NCBI GenBank assembly: GCA_942159475.1
Contig: OW804096.1
Span: forward strand, 91,404,827 to 91,468,826
DNA length: 64,000 bases
Origin: Sthenelais limicola
Taxonomy: Eukaryota > Annelida > Polychaeta > Phyllodocida > Sigalionidae
Reading direction: 5' to 3'
This document shows positions 9,501-18,200 of this stretch, one piece after another. Both the position numbers and the translations under genes were made by a program. The notes below the pieces were generated by a model. That model had not been told where the DNA came from and did not search any database. It worked only from the letters and a program-made list of their open reading frames with translations. Numbering within the stretch: the stretch's first letter is position 1; every line of letters begins with the position of its first letter.

Positions 9501-11316
9501 TTGTATTACCAAATTTTGTCAAATTAAAAACAAATGAAATCTCAAAATGGATTATTTTCAAAACTTGGAAGTCTCAATCTGGGATTGTCCAGGACGAATC
9601 GGGGCACTTGGTATCTCTGAACTCTGATTCAAACCCGTTTGATGGAAAGAAATCCTAGTGTTGTTCTTGGCTACCTGCACACGCCCATAGTAATACATAG
9701 CGCGATCTGGGCGAAAATAGGGGTTTTAGCGCACAACTCGGCTATGTCAACGATGTTTTAAAAGCTTTTGGGGGTTGATAGCACCTGCTTGTATTCTGAT
9801 TACCTGGGAAATGGGTATGGGAGTACTGGTACAACCGATTGTGAACATATTTCAAAACTGAACGGTAAAAAAACGCAAAAAACGGTAGCCCATCGATGAT
9901 ATTCTCAATGGTGACTGGTGAACACGGACCACTGTGATGTCGGACCGGGCGGCTTAGTGGAGTCGGACCAAGGGGTTAGTGGACTCGGACCACCGGGTTG
10001 GTAGACTCGGACCACTATGAACTCGGACCACTGACAACTCGGACCAGATATGATATTAATAGTGGGGTATAACTACTGCCTATACTGACCTAGGACCACA
10101 CATTTAAGGTTAGGTTTAGGGTTATAGTTAGCATCAGTATCCATCCATGTACTCATTTCACTTCACAAAACACATGAAAATACAGTGCGTAATGGTAACA
10201 ATGCTCTTTGAGTTGAGCAAGCATGGTCCGAGTTTAGCATGGTCCGAGTTTACCTCGGTCCGAGTCCACTAACCCCCTGGTCCGACCTTACCCGGGTCGA
10301 GTACACGGCGGTCCGAGTATACGACGGTCCGACATCAGAGTGGCCCGACCTCTCTAGAAACCTTCTCAATCCGTCCCCCGATGGCCGCCAGAATGGCCAT
10401 ACCCGTAGTTCGCCACAACGCCTAGCATGTCGCTACTGGTATTACATGACAGCGGTTATGTCATACCATAGCCGAGTTGTTTCCATGCTAAATATTAAAA
10501 AAGTCTGTTCATTGCGAAGGTTATAATGTAGTTAAAATGATCACCAAAAGTATGTTGGTAGACTAAGCTATACAGAGGCCTACATAGCTGGGAGGATGTG
10601 TGCCTATATTGTTTACATTCATCATTCATTTGTGTCTGATCTTAGAAGTAATATATTACTTTTAAGATCTGATCGATTGGAAATAAGTTAGGCATTGAAA
10701 AATCTTAGGACGTTTTAAACTAATGGATGAGCCCCCCGCAGCCTACTACGAGGGTGGGAGCCTTGGTAGTGGTCCACCCACAGTGATCCACTTGTGACGT
10801 CATGGCAGATTGTGGCGCCGTCTGACGGACAATCCACCCGTTTTCTAGCGCACTGGCCAGTAGCGTTTTAAAAGTTATTTTATAAATAGAAGAATTTAGA
10901 AAAAGATAAAAATTCTTTTGGTTTTTCAAATGTAATATAGTAAGGAACGATTTTAGCCTCCACAGTACATAACCCATTGTGTTACACTTTAAGGCATAAG
11001 CGCAAATGAAATGTTATTTCATGCAAATAGCCTTAAAAATCAAAAGGTAGAGAAATGCTGTAGGCTCGGGAGGAGAGATGAATAATGCGATTGTAAACAA
11101 GAAATCATTTAACACGAAAAGTCTACCAAAAATACCCCCATTATCGCCCAATCTACCGCCCTAAGTTACCTGCTCTCCTGTGAGTTTAGTTTCTTGAATA
11201 ATGACACCGATAGGCATGCATCCCTTCTTCCCTACAAAACTCGCCACTTTTTCTATAACGTCTCCGTAGAATTCCCTCAATATATGAGAACACAGCAGCG
11301 CCTTCGAATGTGACAT
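484..11316 (-). CDS. POLR3C: DNA-directed RNA polymerase III subunit RPC3, 12 exons, 3' end off window
   Basis: RPC3 is part of the RPC3-RPC6-RPC7 subcomplex of nuclear RNA polymerase III, which acts in initiation at tRNA and 5S genes. I rebuilt 12 minus-strand exons (11170-11316, 6238-6499, 5093-5266, 3757-3869, 3491-3595, 2933-3025, 2672-2752, 1879-1930, 1392-1452, 1082-1148, 839-922, 484-585). They sum to 1341 bp, or 447 codons, and every junction keeps phase. The conceptual protein follows vertebrate RPC3 in order: N-terminal winged helix (VKRALAVLIQHNLASY), RFIYTAKILYGDTAELILEE, LAETHFVQR, a basic KRK linker, FNYYLRDQSIISAVASKVDQ, EIVRTILRISE, TGDSGGGMYSI, YAMIPAKEAKEMLYRMF and EIPKAPDHAPARTFYL. 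The human protein is about 534 residues, so roughly 85-90 C-terminal residues (coiled-coil end) should lie left of the window. No frameshift or internal stop was seen, so the gene appears intact. Identification is from remembered family sequence, not a search. Confidence 0.95.
839..922 (-). CDS. POLR3C: POLR3C exon 11
   Basis: It encodes 28 residues containing IEEYAMIPAKEAKEMLYRMF, the best-conserved C-terminal winged-helix motif of RPC3 (VEDFAMIPAKEAKDMLYKML in vertebrates). Acceptor is TTTTCCAG and donor GTTAGC, phase 0. Confidence 0.95.
1082..1148 (-). CDS. POLR3C: POLR3C exon 10
   Basis: It encodes FGSKCLRIFKLLIQKKQLEQ then KQ after completing an arginine codon, matching RFGSRCARIFRLVLQKKHLEQKQ almost residue for residue. 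Acceptor is CAATAG and donor GTAAGT. Confidence 0.94.
1392..1452 (-). CDS. POLR3C: POLR3C exon 9
   Basis: With the carried base it encodes HMKKALKALATAHIESVVQE plus the first two bases of an arginine codon, matching NLHKALASLATATLESVVQER. The acceptor reads TACAAG rather than the usual CAG or TAG, which makes this boundary slightly less certain. Donor is GTTAGT. Confidence 0.87.
1758..1857 (-). repeat. tRNA-derived SINE head
   Basis: Read on the minus strand, GGTGGCCGTGTAGTCTAAAG followed by a GCGCTGG stretch looks like the 5' half of a leucine- or serine-type tRNA with an A box. About 45 bp on, GGGTTCGAAAC is a B box. The element ends in a run of C (G on the plus strand, near 1757-1773). 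It sits in POLR3C intron 8. Lack of a cloverleaf and the position argue for a SINE, not a tRNA gene. Confidence 0.65.
1879..1930 (-). CDS. POLR3C: POLR3C exon 8
   Basis: It encodes MDFIIRTGDSGGGMYSI plus one base. TGDSGGGMY is the conserved SGDSGGGMY motif of RPC3. Acceptor is AAATCAG and donor GTATCC. A SINE begins about 20 bp downstream of the donor, unusually close to a splice site. Confidence 0.92.
2672..2752 (-). CDS. POLR3C: POLR3C exon 7
   Basis: It encodes 27 residues, IFQALPKDNELKKPEVDQYL then NLLVEDS, matching IFRSLPVGYNISKQVLDQYLTLLADD. Acceptor is ATTCCAG and donor GTAAGT, phase 0. It is too short for an ORF scan and was found by following the protein. Confidence 0.92.
2933..3025 (-). 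CDS. POLR3C: POLR3C exon 6
   Basis: It encodes KAAEIVRTILRISEVKSDPM then AIATVAVSSHD, matching TSSEIVRTMLRMSE and the SSNE end of the vertebrate exon. Acceptor is TTTCAG and donor GTAAAT. The open frame reads on past the donor but loses similarity there. Confidence 0.92.
3491..3595 (-). CDS. POLR3C: POLR3C exon 5
   Basis: It encodes 35 residues including MFWRINYDRFNYYLRDQSII then SAVASKVDQ, a near match to the vertebrate YWQANLDRFHQHFRDQAIVSAVANRMDQ block, the most diagnostic stretch of the protein. Acceptor is TTGCAG and donor GTAAAG, phase 0 at both ends. Confidence 0.95.
3757..3869 (-). CDS. POLR3C: POLR3C exon 4 (basic linker)
   Basis: The correct frame gives SSETRKRKALFDHGDGPSAK then RSKQDE, equivalent to the GKRRRSSDED...AKRPK linker of vertebrate RPC3. 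The longer open frame here is a shadow in the wrong frame. Donor is GTATGT after CGT; choosing it rather than the nearby GTGTAT keeps phase 0 with the next exon. Confidence 0.85.
4110..5040. repeat. Interleaved direct repeats in POLR3C intron 3
   Basis: Two pairs of diverged direct repeats are visible. The block with 'CTACACATATAGTGCAGGT' at about 4130-4150 recurs at about 4370-4386 with the same flanking 'TGTCCCAAAA'. The block 'GGTGACCCATT...CTTCAAGAATCA...CAGAAAAATGACATTT' near 4550-4630 recurs near 4955-5035. Spacing is about 240 and 400 bp. No coding potential; these look like old local duplications. Confidence 0.6.
5093..5266 (-). CDS. POLR3C: POLR3C exon 3
   Basis: It encodes DKTKITVEEVWTKFSDLAET then HFVQR, matching the conserved LADTHFVQR block of RPC3, and goes on into an acidic linker (TLEEEDVYSVPPMDVD). 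Acceptor is TTTTTTCAG and donor GTAAGT, with one base carried into the next exon. Confidence 0.93.
5337..5869. mobile_element. Non-autonomous DNA transposon with 15-bp terminal inverted repeats
   Basis: The ends CAGGGTTGGAAAAGT (5337) and ACTTTTCCAACCCTG (5869) are exact reverse complements. CAGGG-type ends are typical of the hAT superfamily. The only flanking duplication I can see is GAAAT on both sides (5 bp), shorter than the 8 bp usual for hAT, so the superfamily call is tentative. The 533-bp interior has no ORF. It lies in POLR3C intron 2. Confidence 0.6.
6238..6499 (-). CDS. POLR3C: POLR3C exon 2
   Basis: It begins VKRALAVLIQHNLASYTQNK after acceptor CTCACAG and ends GEG before donor GTAGCC, leaving one base. 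It covers the rest of the first winged-helix domain and the RYIYTTKTLY-like region (here RFIYTAKILY), with ADRLNEA matching vertebrate ADRLTET. It is the longest exon (262 bp). An in-frame methionine inside it is not a start. Confidence 0.95.
6666..6760. repeat. Hairpin (foldback) element A
   Basis: Arms 6666-6705 and 6721-6760 are reverse complements apart from a few bases, with a 15-bp loop. The arm contains GCCGCACGGAGCGTAAATAA. A related hairpin lies 300 bp away, so this is a repeat family, not a chance palindrome. It lies in POLR3C intron 1. Confidence 0.75.
6962..7045. repeat. Hairpin (foldback) element B, related to A
   Basis: Left arm 6962-6990 and right arm 7006-7045 pair over CCGCACGGAGCGTAAATAAA (one mismatch, GTGAGG). 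The loop TCAACCTGCGGTCTC resembles the loop of element A read from the other strand. The right-hand outer sequence TCGTCCTATAAG continues as in A, while the left arm is truncated after CGTTGCC. Confidence 0.72.
7400..7775 (+). other. Possible small transcription unit with CRE and YY1-like motifs
   Basis: A CpG-rich patch holds a perfect CRE (TGACGTCA, 7417-7424) and AAAATGGCCGC (7463), a YY1-like motif that also supplies an ATG. Just downstream an open frame from 7488 runs 95 codons (begins MYSDVSSCDFEDLYSSGTFS). I do not recognise the protein. It lies inside intron 1 of POLR3C on the opposite strand. It could be a nested gene, a processed fragment or chance. Confidence 0.3.
7776..9175. other. 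POLR3C intron 1, no gene seen
   Basis: A second GC-rich patch with CACAATGGCGACGC lies near 7945. An (ATT)n tract near 8245-8260 borders an AT-rich stretch that could be the tail of an old retroposon. No exon, RNA gene or long ORF could be supported. Confidence 0.4.
9188..9258 (+). repeat. Duplicated TTGATAAAGGTTGTATGTTG motif with GAAACGTC, degenerate hammerhead-like
   Basis: The 20-bp word occurs twice, near 9195 and 9222 (the first copy has an extra GTT), and the second is followed by ACCGAAACGTC. Order and spacing recall the minimal hammerhead ribozymes carried by Penelope-like elements and retrozymes: a CUGAUGA-like box, a GGUU/GACC stem, then GAAAC and GUC. The first box reads TTGATAA, so catalytic bases are mutated. 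Treated as a relic. Confidence 0.3.
9921..10349. mobile_element. Foldback element built of CTCGGACC repeats
   Basis: Left arm 9921-10048 and right arm 10222-10349 are inverted copies made of short tandem modules ending CTCGGACC(A). A 20-bp stretch, GGGGTTAGTGGACTCGGACC (9972-9991), pairs exactly with 10257-10276. The outer GATGTCGGACC (9936-9946) pairs with 10326-10336. Arms differ by one module of about 24 bp. The AT-rich 170-bp centre has no ORF. Repeated subterminal motifs in inverted arms are typical of foldback-type DNA transposons. Confidence 0.7.
10350..11169. other. POLR3C intron 1 proximal part, no gene seen
   Basis: Apart from GC-rich stretches near 10,360-10,450 and 10,730-10,860 I see no conserved ORF, RNA gene or clear repeat. 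The minus-strand 85-codon frame at 10,720-10,977 has no recognisable features. Confidence 0.4.
11170..11316 (-). CDS. POLR3C: POLR3C exon 1 (start codon exon)
   Basis: It encodes 49 residues beginning MSHSKALLCSHILREFYGDV, which align with the first residues of vertebrate RPC3 without a gap, and this fixes the start. The open frame continues upstream to another ATG near 11,562, but that part has no RPC3 similarity and is proline/alanine/serine-rich, so it is taken as 5' UTR or promoter. The exon ends in GAGCAG followed by donor GTAACT, phase 0. Confidence 0.93.
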
Positions 11317-11730
11317 GTTTTGCGAGCACGCGAGAACCAGCGCCGACACATATGTTGGTGGCGCCTTTGCTCTGGTGGCGGCTTTTGGAAAACCCCGACT
11401 GGGCCACTGTCGAGGTGCTTCACCGTAACTGTTGGAGGTCTGAAAGGGCCCTAGACGTCGGACAAAACCAGCGCTACTTTTACAAGTGGCTTCGGGCGGC
11501 TGCGGGCTCGGCCAATCAGAAGCAGGGTTACAAATGCAGCTTCGGTAATGACTTCCTGCCATCGCTTCGCCAGAGAACTATACTGTTCTATGGCTTCGCT
11601 GACCTCCATGGACCCAAACAAACCATTGTTTTACCGCCGATCTGTGATATATATCTGTACACGAGTTACTTGACATTGAAGGTAAGTTCCAAATTGTTAT
11701 CATACTGATCAAGTTGTGTCCTGTTGCGTT
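11317..11730. promoter_or_regulatory. CCAAT-containing, probably bidirectional promoter upstream of POLR3C
   Basis: This GC-rich block lies directly 5' of the POLR3C start. It contains GGCCAATCAG (11,511-11,520), i.e. a CCAAT box in plus orientation and ATTGG towards POLR3C. On the plus strand, GACATTGAAGGTAAGT ends in a perfect splice donor at about 11,681, which suggests a non-coding first exon of a divergent transcript. About 11,445-11,720 is homologous to the hairpin and downstream sequence of segment S at 38.1-38.35 kb, including the CCAAT box and the GGTAAG donor. No TATA box was seen here, whereas S has TATAAATG at the matching place. Confidence 0.5.
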
Positions 11731-11839
11731 TCACTCGCAACCGAAAACCTCCACTCATGAAACAAGAGTTTGTGACCGAGTCAATTTACTTTCAACACAA
11801 GTGCCTTCGGTACTTGGATTAGAGCAGGTTAGGTCTGTA

Positions 11840-12170
11840 ATTTCCCTTCTCTCTTTTCCCTCTCCCCACTCCCTCTTTCTCTGGGTATATCCTGAGAAAA
11901 TGGAACGCTATCTTCATTGTTTTGAATATTAGACTTGTCAAATTTAACACTGGAAATCTATTTGAAAGCAGAAATAATGATGATTTAAGATAAGCTAGAT
12001 TATTTCTAATCTGAATTTAATTTGAGGAAATTTAATAAGGAATAAAGGAGAGCGGGAGGGAGAGAGAAAGATAAAGAAGGCTGTTGGGGGAGAGAGCACA
12101 ACTGAAGGGAGGGCAGAGGAAACGAGTGAAGAGAGGAGAGATGAGAGAGACAGATACAGGAGGGTCTCAT
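11840..12170. repeat. Polypyrimidine then polypurine tracts
   Basis: A C/T tract (about 11,847-11,888) is followed about 140 bp on by an A/G tract of about 130 bp (12,035-12,165). Both have near mirror-like composition able to form triplex or hairpin DNA. The open frames through the purine tract are low-complexity and not taken as genes. Confidence 0.6.
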
Positions 12171-12179
12171 GGAAAAACA

Positions 12180-13560
12180 TTTGCACCCCCCCCCCCCCCC
12201 TGCCGCACCCCCCTCCCTCCTCCACACCATACACACACCTATATATATTATATTAGTCCCTTCATTCTAAATACAGTTTTCAGCCCCTCCCTCCTCCACA
12301 CCATACACACACCTATATATATTATATTAGTCCCTTCATTCTAAATACAGTTTTCAGCCAGATAAATCGGTAACACACCAATATTTTTATTTTTTTGCAG
12401 GGGGGGGGGATGCGGTACATTTTCCTCTGAAATACGCCCCTCTTCTCATAAATATTCTACATTATTTTTCTTTAAAAAAAAACCGTTGCTCTCGTATTGT
12501 TTGTAGTGTAGCAATGCCACCCAAAACTGGCAAAAAGGCAAAACATCGCTAGGCCTATAGCCTAGGTAAATGCCCTGCCTCTGGGGGATAGGGGACGGAT
12601 ACTTTGTCTAAGGTAAATATAGCCTATACTAGGCCTCGAATTCCCAGCGAGGCCTATCATTTAAAGGCCAAATCACCCAGGACTTTTTTGCATCACAACG
12701 GTGCACCCCCACACCTTCAGCAAGTCTTTAATGAATATCAATAAAAGTGAAATGCGCTTAATTTACTATGTACATCCATGCTGTGCCCTTTAAATCCACG
12801 TTTTTTTTAATGCGGAATGGAGGCACTGGCGGCCTCCGCATGCATGTAGCCATGTTGGTTCAATTCACCCTGTGGGCCAGATTCCCGTGATTTTATGAGG
12901 GTTAACTGTCCGTCCCCGCTCTGGGGTGCGGGAGGATACAGGGACGGAAACTCTGTCTAAGGTAAATAGGACCTAACGAAAGATGTTAAGCAACATACTC
13001 ACAATTAAGTCACATAAAGCAAAACGGCCGTGTCTTGGATGTTGTGGGCTCGCATTAACGTATCGTAAAATATGTTTAACAATTAGATTCCAATGATTTT
13101 ATTTGCGTTGGATGATCCTGCACCCCCCCCCCCCCACACACACACACACACACCATACACACACCTATATATATTAGTCCCTTCATTCTAAATACAGTTT
13201 TCAGCCAGATCAATCAGAAACACACCTATATTTTTATTTTTTGCGGGGGGGGGGGGGGGCTTTAAAGAGAAACTTGGCAGATTATATTTAATCAGAATGC
13301 TCACATAATAAGATTCCAGTTTGTCAGCAAGAATAATTATATTGTTTATCAATTTTCTTTCCCCTCCCTGACTACCTGTTACAACCCCCTGCTCTCCCCT
13401 TTAATCATGTTTTTCGTTTGTATCCTAATGACATCAATAACAAATATTAGCCTACATTTCAAATATAAGAAATGACAACAAAGAACCCCAATATTTAACA
13501 CTGGAAATCTATTTGTAAACAGAAATAATGAGGATTTAATCAAGTATTTGTTAGAGGAGT
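12180..13560. repeat. Cluster of duplicated blocks with poly-C and poly-G runs
   Basis: A 75-bp block (CCTCCCTCCTCCACACCATA ... CAGTTTTCAGCC) is tandemly duplicated at 12,211-12,359 and recurs at about 13,142-13,206. The word ACACTGGAAATCTATTTG is at 11,948 and again at 13,499. GACGGA...GTCTAAGGTAAATA is at about 12,594 and about 12,943. Runs of 9-14 C or G stand at about 12,186, 12,401, 13,122 and 13,243. No gene is apparent. Confidence 0.6.
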
Positions 13561-14020
13561 TATCTAGTCCATTGAATGAATAAAAAAATCACCCTCTCCC
13601 TTATAGTAAAATATGATTTACAGAGTCAAGTCTTGGAATATCTTTATCTTTTTCAGCATTTCGCGGAGATCAGCTGCAAATTGGTACGGTACCCTTATTA
13701 TTTCACCTCGGGAATGGAGTGCCCATAGACTTTGTATAGGCTTGTTATATGCGAGGAAGCGGGCAGAAATATGTTTCATTCCTCCCTAGGGAAGAAACAG
13801 ATGACCCAGTTTATCCTTCTGCGTTTTCATTGGCTATTCTGAAAGTAGGGCAGGGTTATCATGGCGTCGTCAACGTCACGCCCGGCGTCAATGACGGCCG
13901 TCATAAACTCAAGCGCCACTGGAACGATGCTTGCCCTTGCCGTGTTGCTCTCGCATCAAGTTACCATAAATAAAAGCAATCTAATATGTTTAAAATCGTT
14001 TGTAAGAGGTCAAATAAATC
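13561..14020. other. No confident gene
   Basis: A short acceptor-flanked word (TTTTTCAG near 13,657, followed 27 bases later by GTACGG) could be a micro-exon of a plus-strand transcript, but nothing supports it. Two overlapping plus-strand frames (13,749-13,973 and 13,861-14,091) have no recognisable motif, and the second runs into a hairpin element. Confidence 0.3.
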
Positions 14021-14021
14021 T

Positions 14022-14172
14022 CGAACTAACCTTAATGCTGTCTGTGGGATCATTCTTCACCTCGTTTCCGGCAAGGGGAAACCCTCGGTGATACGCTTCG
14101 CTCCGCACCTCGGGTTTTCCCCGCCTCCAACTCGGTGAAGAATGATCCCACAGACAGCACTTCGGTTAGTTC
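14022..14172. mobile_element. Foldback element, related to sequence at 36.99 kb
   Basis: Perfect 25-bp arms (14,037-14,061 and 14,134-14,158; core GGGATCATTCTTCACC) extend outward less perfectly to AACTAACC / GGTTAGTT. The right half, read in reverse, is homologous to 36,990-37,075 (ACTAACCGNAGTNCTGT ... TTCTTCACCGAGTTGG ... GAGGTGCGGAG) and so also to the copies near 50.93 and 55.0 kb. It is therefore a dispersed family. No ORF. Confidence 0.65.
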
Positions 14173-14332
14173 TATATATTTTCTGAATTCATGTTCCGCC
14201 TTTGTTCTTAAAATATTACCCATTTCTCCGCAAATTTTGGAACAAAAAAGCATACACTTTTGACCCCTGAGTGTGTGTATTTGTGTGTGGGGGGGGGAGG
14301 GGATCCTATTCTTATTTCGGTATATATATGTA

Positions 14333-14478
14333 TCCTCCTGTAACCTTTACTCCAGGGAGCCTGCACCTGTATCCACCTGTAACCTTACTCCAGGTAATCA
14401 ACACCACCTGTATGACCTTGTATCCACCTGTAACCTTACTCTAGGTAGCCTAAACCACCTGTATGCCCTTGTATATAG
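14333..14478 (+). repeat. Detached fragment of the 51-bp satellite (about 3 units)
   Basis: Three diverged copies (CTGTAACCTTTACTCCAGG, CCACCTGTAACCTTACTCCA, TGTATGACCTTGTATCCACC) lie 730 bp upstream of the main array and in the same orientation. They were probably split from it by the intervening sequence. Confidence 0.8.
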
Positions 14479-15209
14479 AAGGAATCCACCAAGGGTGGAG
14501 GTGGGAAGGAGCGTACACCCTAAGGTGCAGGAAGGCTCCCGAGGGAGCTTTGCGCCCAAGGGATCCTTCCGCACTTTCACAAAGTAAAAGTATGGAAATT
14601 CTTGTGAAAAAACATTTTAAACTATCAATATTAAAGAAATATGCTGTCTAATTGATTTTAATTAATCGTATTTCTTCAGAATTCCACTCGCACAAAAAGT
14701 AGGCTAGGCCTAGTTCATTTCATAGCTTTGTTTACGTCATGACGTTCCCTTTTAGACCAAAGTAGGCCTACATTATTGCGTCGTAGCCGGCATATCGCGG
14801 GGAAATTATGCTCCCGCAATGTAATAAAAAACGTTATTTCTTCTCAAAATACATTCCAAATGTGTTTAAATTATGAAAGAACATGCTTTTCTCATCTCAT
14901 ATATTTAATTTTATCAACATTTGTATTTAAATAAGGAAGATATAAAGGAAACTCTACTGTATATCCATGCTCATACCGGCGACAACGCAATAATATAGGT
15001 CTTTCGCAACGTTAGTAACGCACCATGACAACTAGAGTCCTGAACAATGTATAATAGGCATTTTCCCACGCGGAGTGATGAGGCAAGGGACTACTTCTAA
15101 TTTCCGTACACTGGAGGTGTGGTGTACCACACATCGTACACCACAACCTCAGGTACATGCAGTGTACAATGCTAAAGCTATAGGGACAATGCAGCAAGGG
15201 TGGAATAAA
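14479..15209. other. 730-bp interruption between satellite blocks
   Basis: This non-satellite sequence contains CCAAGGGTGGA just inside its left edge and GCAAGGGTGGA just inside its right edge, in the same orientation. It also has an inverted GGCTCCCGAGGGAGC. It may be an inserted element, but I could not define inverted ends or a target duplication. No gene seen. Confidence 0.4.
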
Positions 15210-18200
15210 CACCTCTAACCTTACTCCAGGTAACCTACACCACCTGTATGACCTTGTATCCACCTGTAACCTTACTCCAGGTAACCTAGACAACATGTAT
15301 TACCTTATATCCACCTGTAACCTTACTCCAGGTAACCTACACCACCTGTATGACCTTGTATCCACATGTAACCTTACTCCAGGTAACCTACACCACCTAT
15401 ATAACCTTGTATACACCTCCAACCTTATTCCAGGTAACCTACACCACCTGTATGACCTTGTATCCACCTGTAACCTTACTCCAGGTAACCTACACCACCT
15501 ATATAACCTTGTATACACCTCCAACCTTACTCCAGGTAACCTACACCACCTGTATAACCTTGTATCCACCTGTAACCTTCCTCCAGGTAGCCTACACCAC
15601 CTGTATGACCTTGTATCCACATGTAACCTTACTCCAGGTAACCTACACAACATGTATGACCTTGTATCCACCTGTAACCTTACTCCAGGTAACCTACACC
15701 ACCTGTATGACCTTGTATCCACCTGTAACCTTACTCTGTGTACTCTACACCACCTGTATGACCTTGTATCCACCTGTTCCCTTACTCCAGGTAAGCTACA
15801 CCTCTTGTATAACCTTGTATCCACCTGTAACCTTGCTCCAGGTAGGATACACGACCTGTATGACGTTATACTCACCTGTAACCTTACTCCAGGTAACCTA
15901 CAAAACATGGATGACCTTATAGCCACCTGTAACCTTACTCCAGGTAACCTACACCACCTGTATGACCTTGTAGCCACCTGTAACCTTACTCCAGGTAACC
16001 TACACCACCTGTATGACCTTATATCCACATGTAACCTTACTCCAGGTAACCTACACCACCTGTATAACCTTGTATACACCTCCAACCTTACTCCAGGTAA
16101 CCTACACCACCTGTATGACCTTGTATCCACCTGTAACCTTACTCCAGGTAACCTACACCACCTATATAACCTTGTATACACCTCCAACATTACTCCAGGT
16201 AACCTACACCACCTGTATGAGCTTGTATCCACCTGTAACCTTCCTCCAGGTAGCCTACACCACCTGTATGACCTTGTATCCACATGTAACCTTACTCCAG
16301 GTAACCTACACAACATGTATGACCTTGTATCCACCTGTAACCTTACTCCAGGTAACCTACACCACCTGTATGACCTTGTATCCACCTGTTCCCTTACTCC
16401 AGGTAAGCTACACCTCTTGTATGACCTTGTATCAACCTTTAACCTTGCTCTGTGTACCCTACACCACCTGTATGACCTTGTATCCACCTGTAACCTTACT
16501 CCAGGTAACCTACACAACATGTATAACCTTGTATCCACATTTAAGCTTACTCCAGGTAACCTACACCAAATGCATATTCTTGTAGCCACCTGTAACCTTA
16601 CTCCAGGTAACCTACACCACCTGTATGACCTTGTATCCACCTGTAACCTTACTCTGTGTACTCTACACTACCTGTATGACCTTGTAGCCACCTGTAACCT
16701 TACTCCAGGTAACCTACACCACCTGTATGACCTTGTATCCACCTGTAACCTTACTCTGTGTACCCTACACTACCTGTATGACCTTGTAGCCACCTGTAAC
16801 CTTACTTCAGGTAACCTACAAAACATGGATGACCTTGTAGCCACCTGTAACCTTACTCCAGGTAACCTACACCACCTGTATGACCTTGTATCCACCTGTA
16901 ACCTTACCCGTGATAGCCTACAACACCTGTATGACCTTGTATCCACCTGTAGCCTTACTCCAGATAACCTACACCACCTGTATGACCTTGTATCCACCTG
17001 TAACCTTACTCCAGGTAGCCTACACCACCTGTATGACCTTGTATCCACATGTAACCTTACTCCAGGTAACCTACACAACATGTATGACCTTGTATCCACC
17101 TGTAACCTTACTCCAGGTAACCTACACCACCTGTATGACCTTGTATCCACCTGTTCCCTTACTCCAGGTAAGCTACACCTCTTGTATGACCTTGTATCCA
17201 CCTGTAACCTTGCTCCAGGTAACCTACACCACCTGTATGACCTTGTATCCACCTGTAACCTTACTCTGTGTACCCTACACCACCTGTATGACCTTGTATC
17301 CACCTGTAATCATACTCCAGGTAACCTACACCATCCATATGACATTGTACCCGCCTGTAACCTTCCTCTGTGTACCCTACACCACCTGTATGACCTTGTA
17401 TCCACCTGTAACCTTACTCCAGGTAGGATACACCACCTGTATGACATTATACTCACCTGTAACCTTACTCCAGGTAACCTACACCACCTGTATGACCTTT
17501 TGTCCACCTGTAACCTTGCTCTGTGTACCCTACACCACCTGTATGACCTTGTATCCACCTGTAACCTTACTCCAGGTAACCTACACCACCTGTATGGCAT
17601 TGTACCAATATTTGAGCTTATTCAAGGTAACCTACACCAAATGCATAACCTTGTAGCCACCGGTAACCTTACTCCTGATAGCCTACAACTCCTGTATGAC
17701 CTTGTATCCACCTTTAATCATACTCCAGGTAACCTACACCACGTGTATGACCTTGTAGCCACCTGTAACCTTACTCCTGATAGCCTACAACTCCTGTATG
17801 ACCTTGTATCCACCTTTAATCATACTCCAGGTAACCTACACCACCTGTATGACCTAGTATCCACCTTTAATCATACTTCAGGTAACCTAAATGACCTTGT
17901 ATACACCTCTAACCTTACTCCATGTAACCTACACCACCTGTATGACCTTGTAGCCACCTGTGACCTTACTCCAGGTAACCTACACCAAATGCACGACCTT
18001 GTATCCACCTTTAACCTTACTCCAGGTAACCTACACCACCTGTATGACCTTGTATCAACATTTGAGCTTACTCCAGGTAACCTACACAATATGTATTACC
18101 TTGTATCCACCTGTAACCGTACTCCAGGTAACCTACACCAAATGCATGACCTTGTATCCACCTGTAACCTTACTCCTGGTTGCTGACAACACCTGTATGA

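Noticed and set aside
11317..11562. N-terminal extension of POLR3C to an upstream in-frame ATG.
   Set aside because: Vertebrate RPC3 aligns from the 11,316 start with no gap, and the extension overlaps the CCAAT promoter block and its repeat homology.
12084..12344. 86-codon plus-strand frame and its antisense partners.
   Set aside because: Low-complexity polypurine and poly-C translation with tandem duplicated sequence; no domain.
13861..14253. Overlapping frames on both strands near 14.0 kb.
   Set aside because: They run through the foldback element and owe their openness to its palindrome.
14273..14651. Short frames in the detached satellite fragment.
   Set aside because: They are satellite units plus the adjoining insertion; no independent coding evidence.
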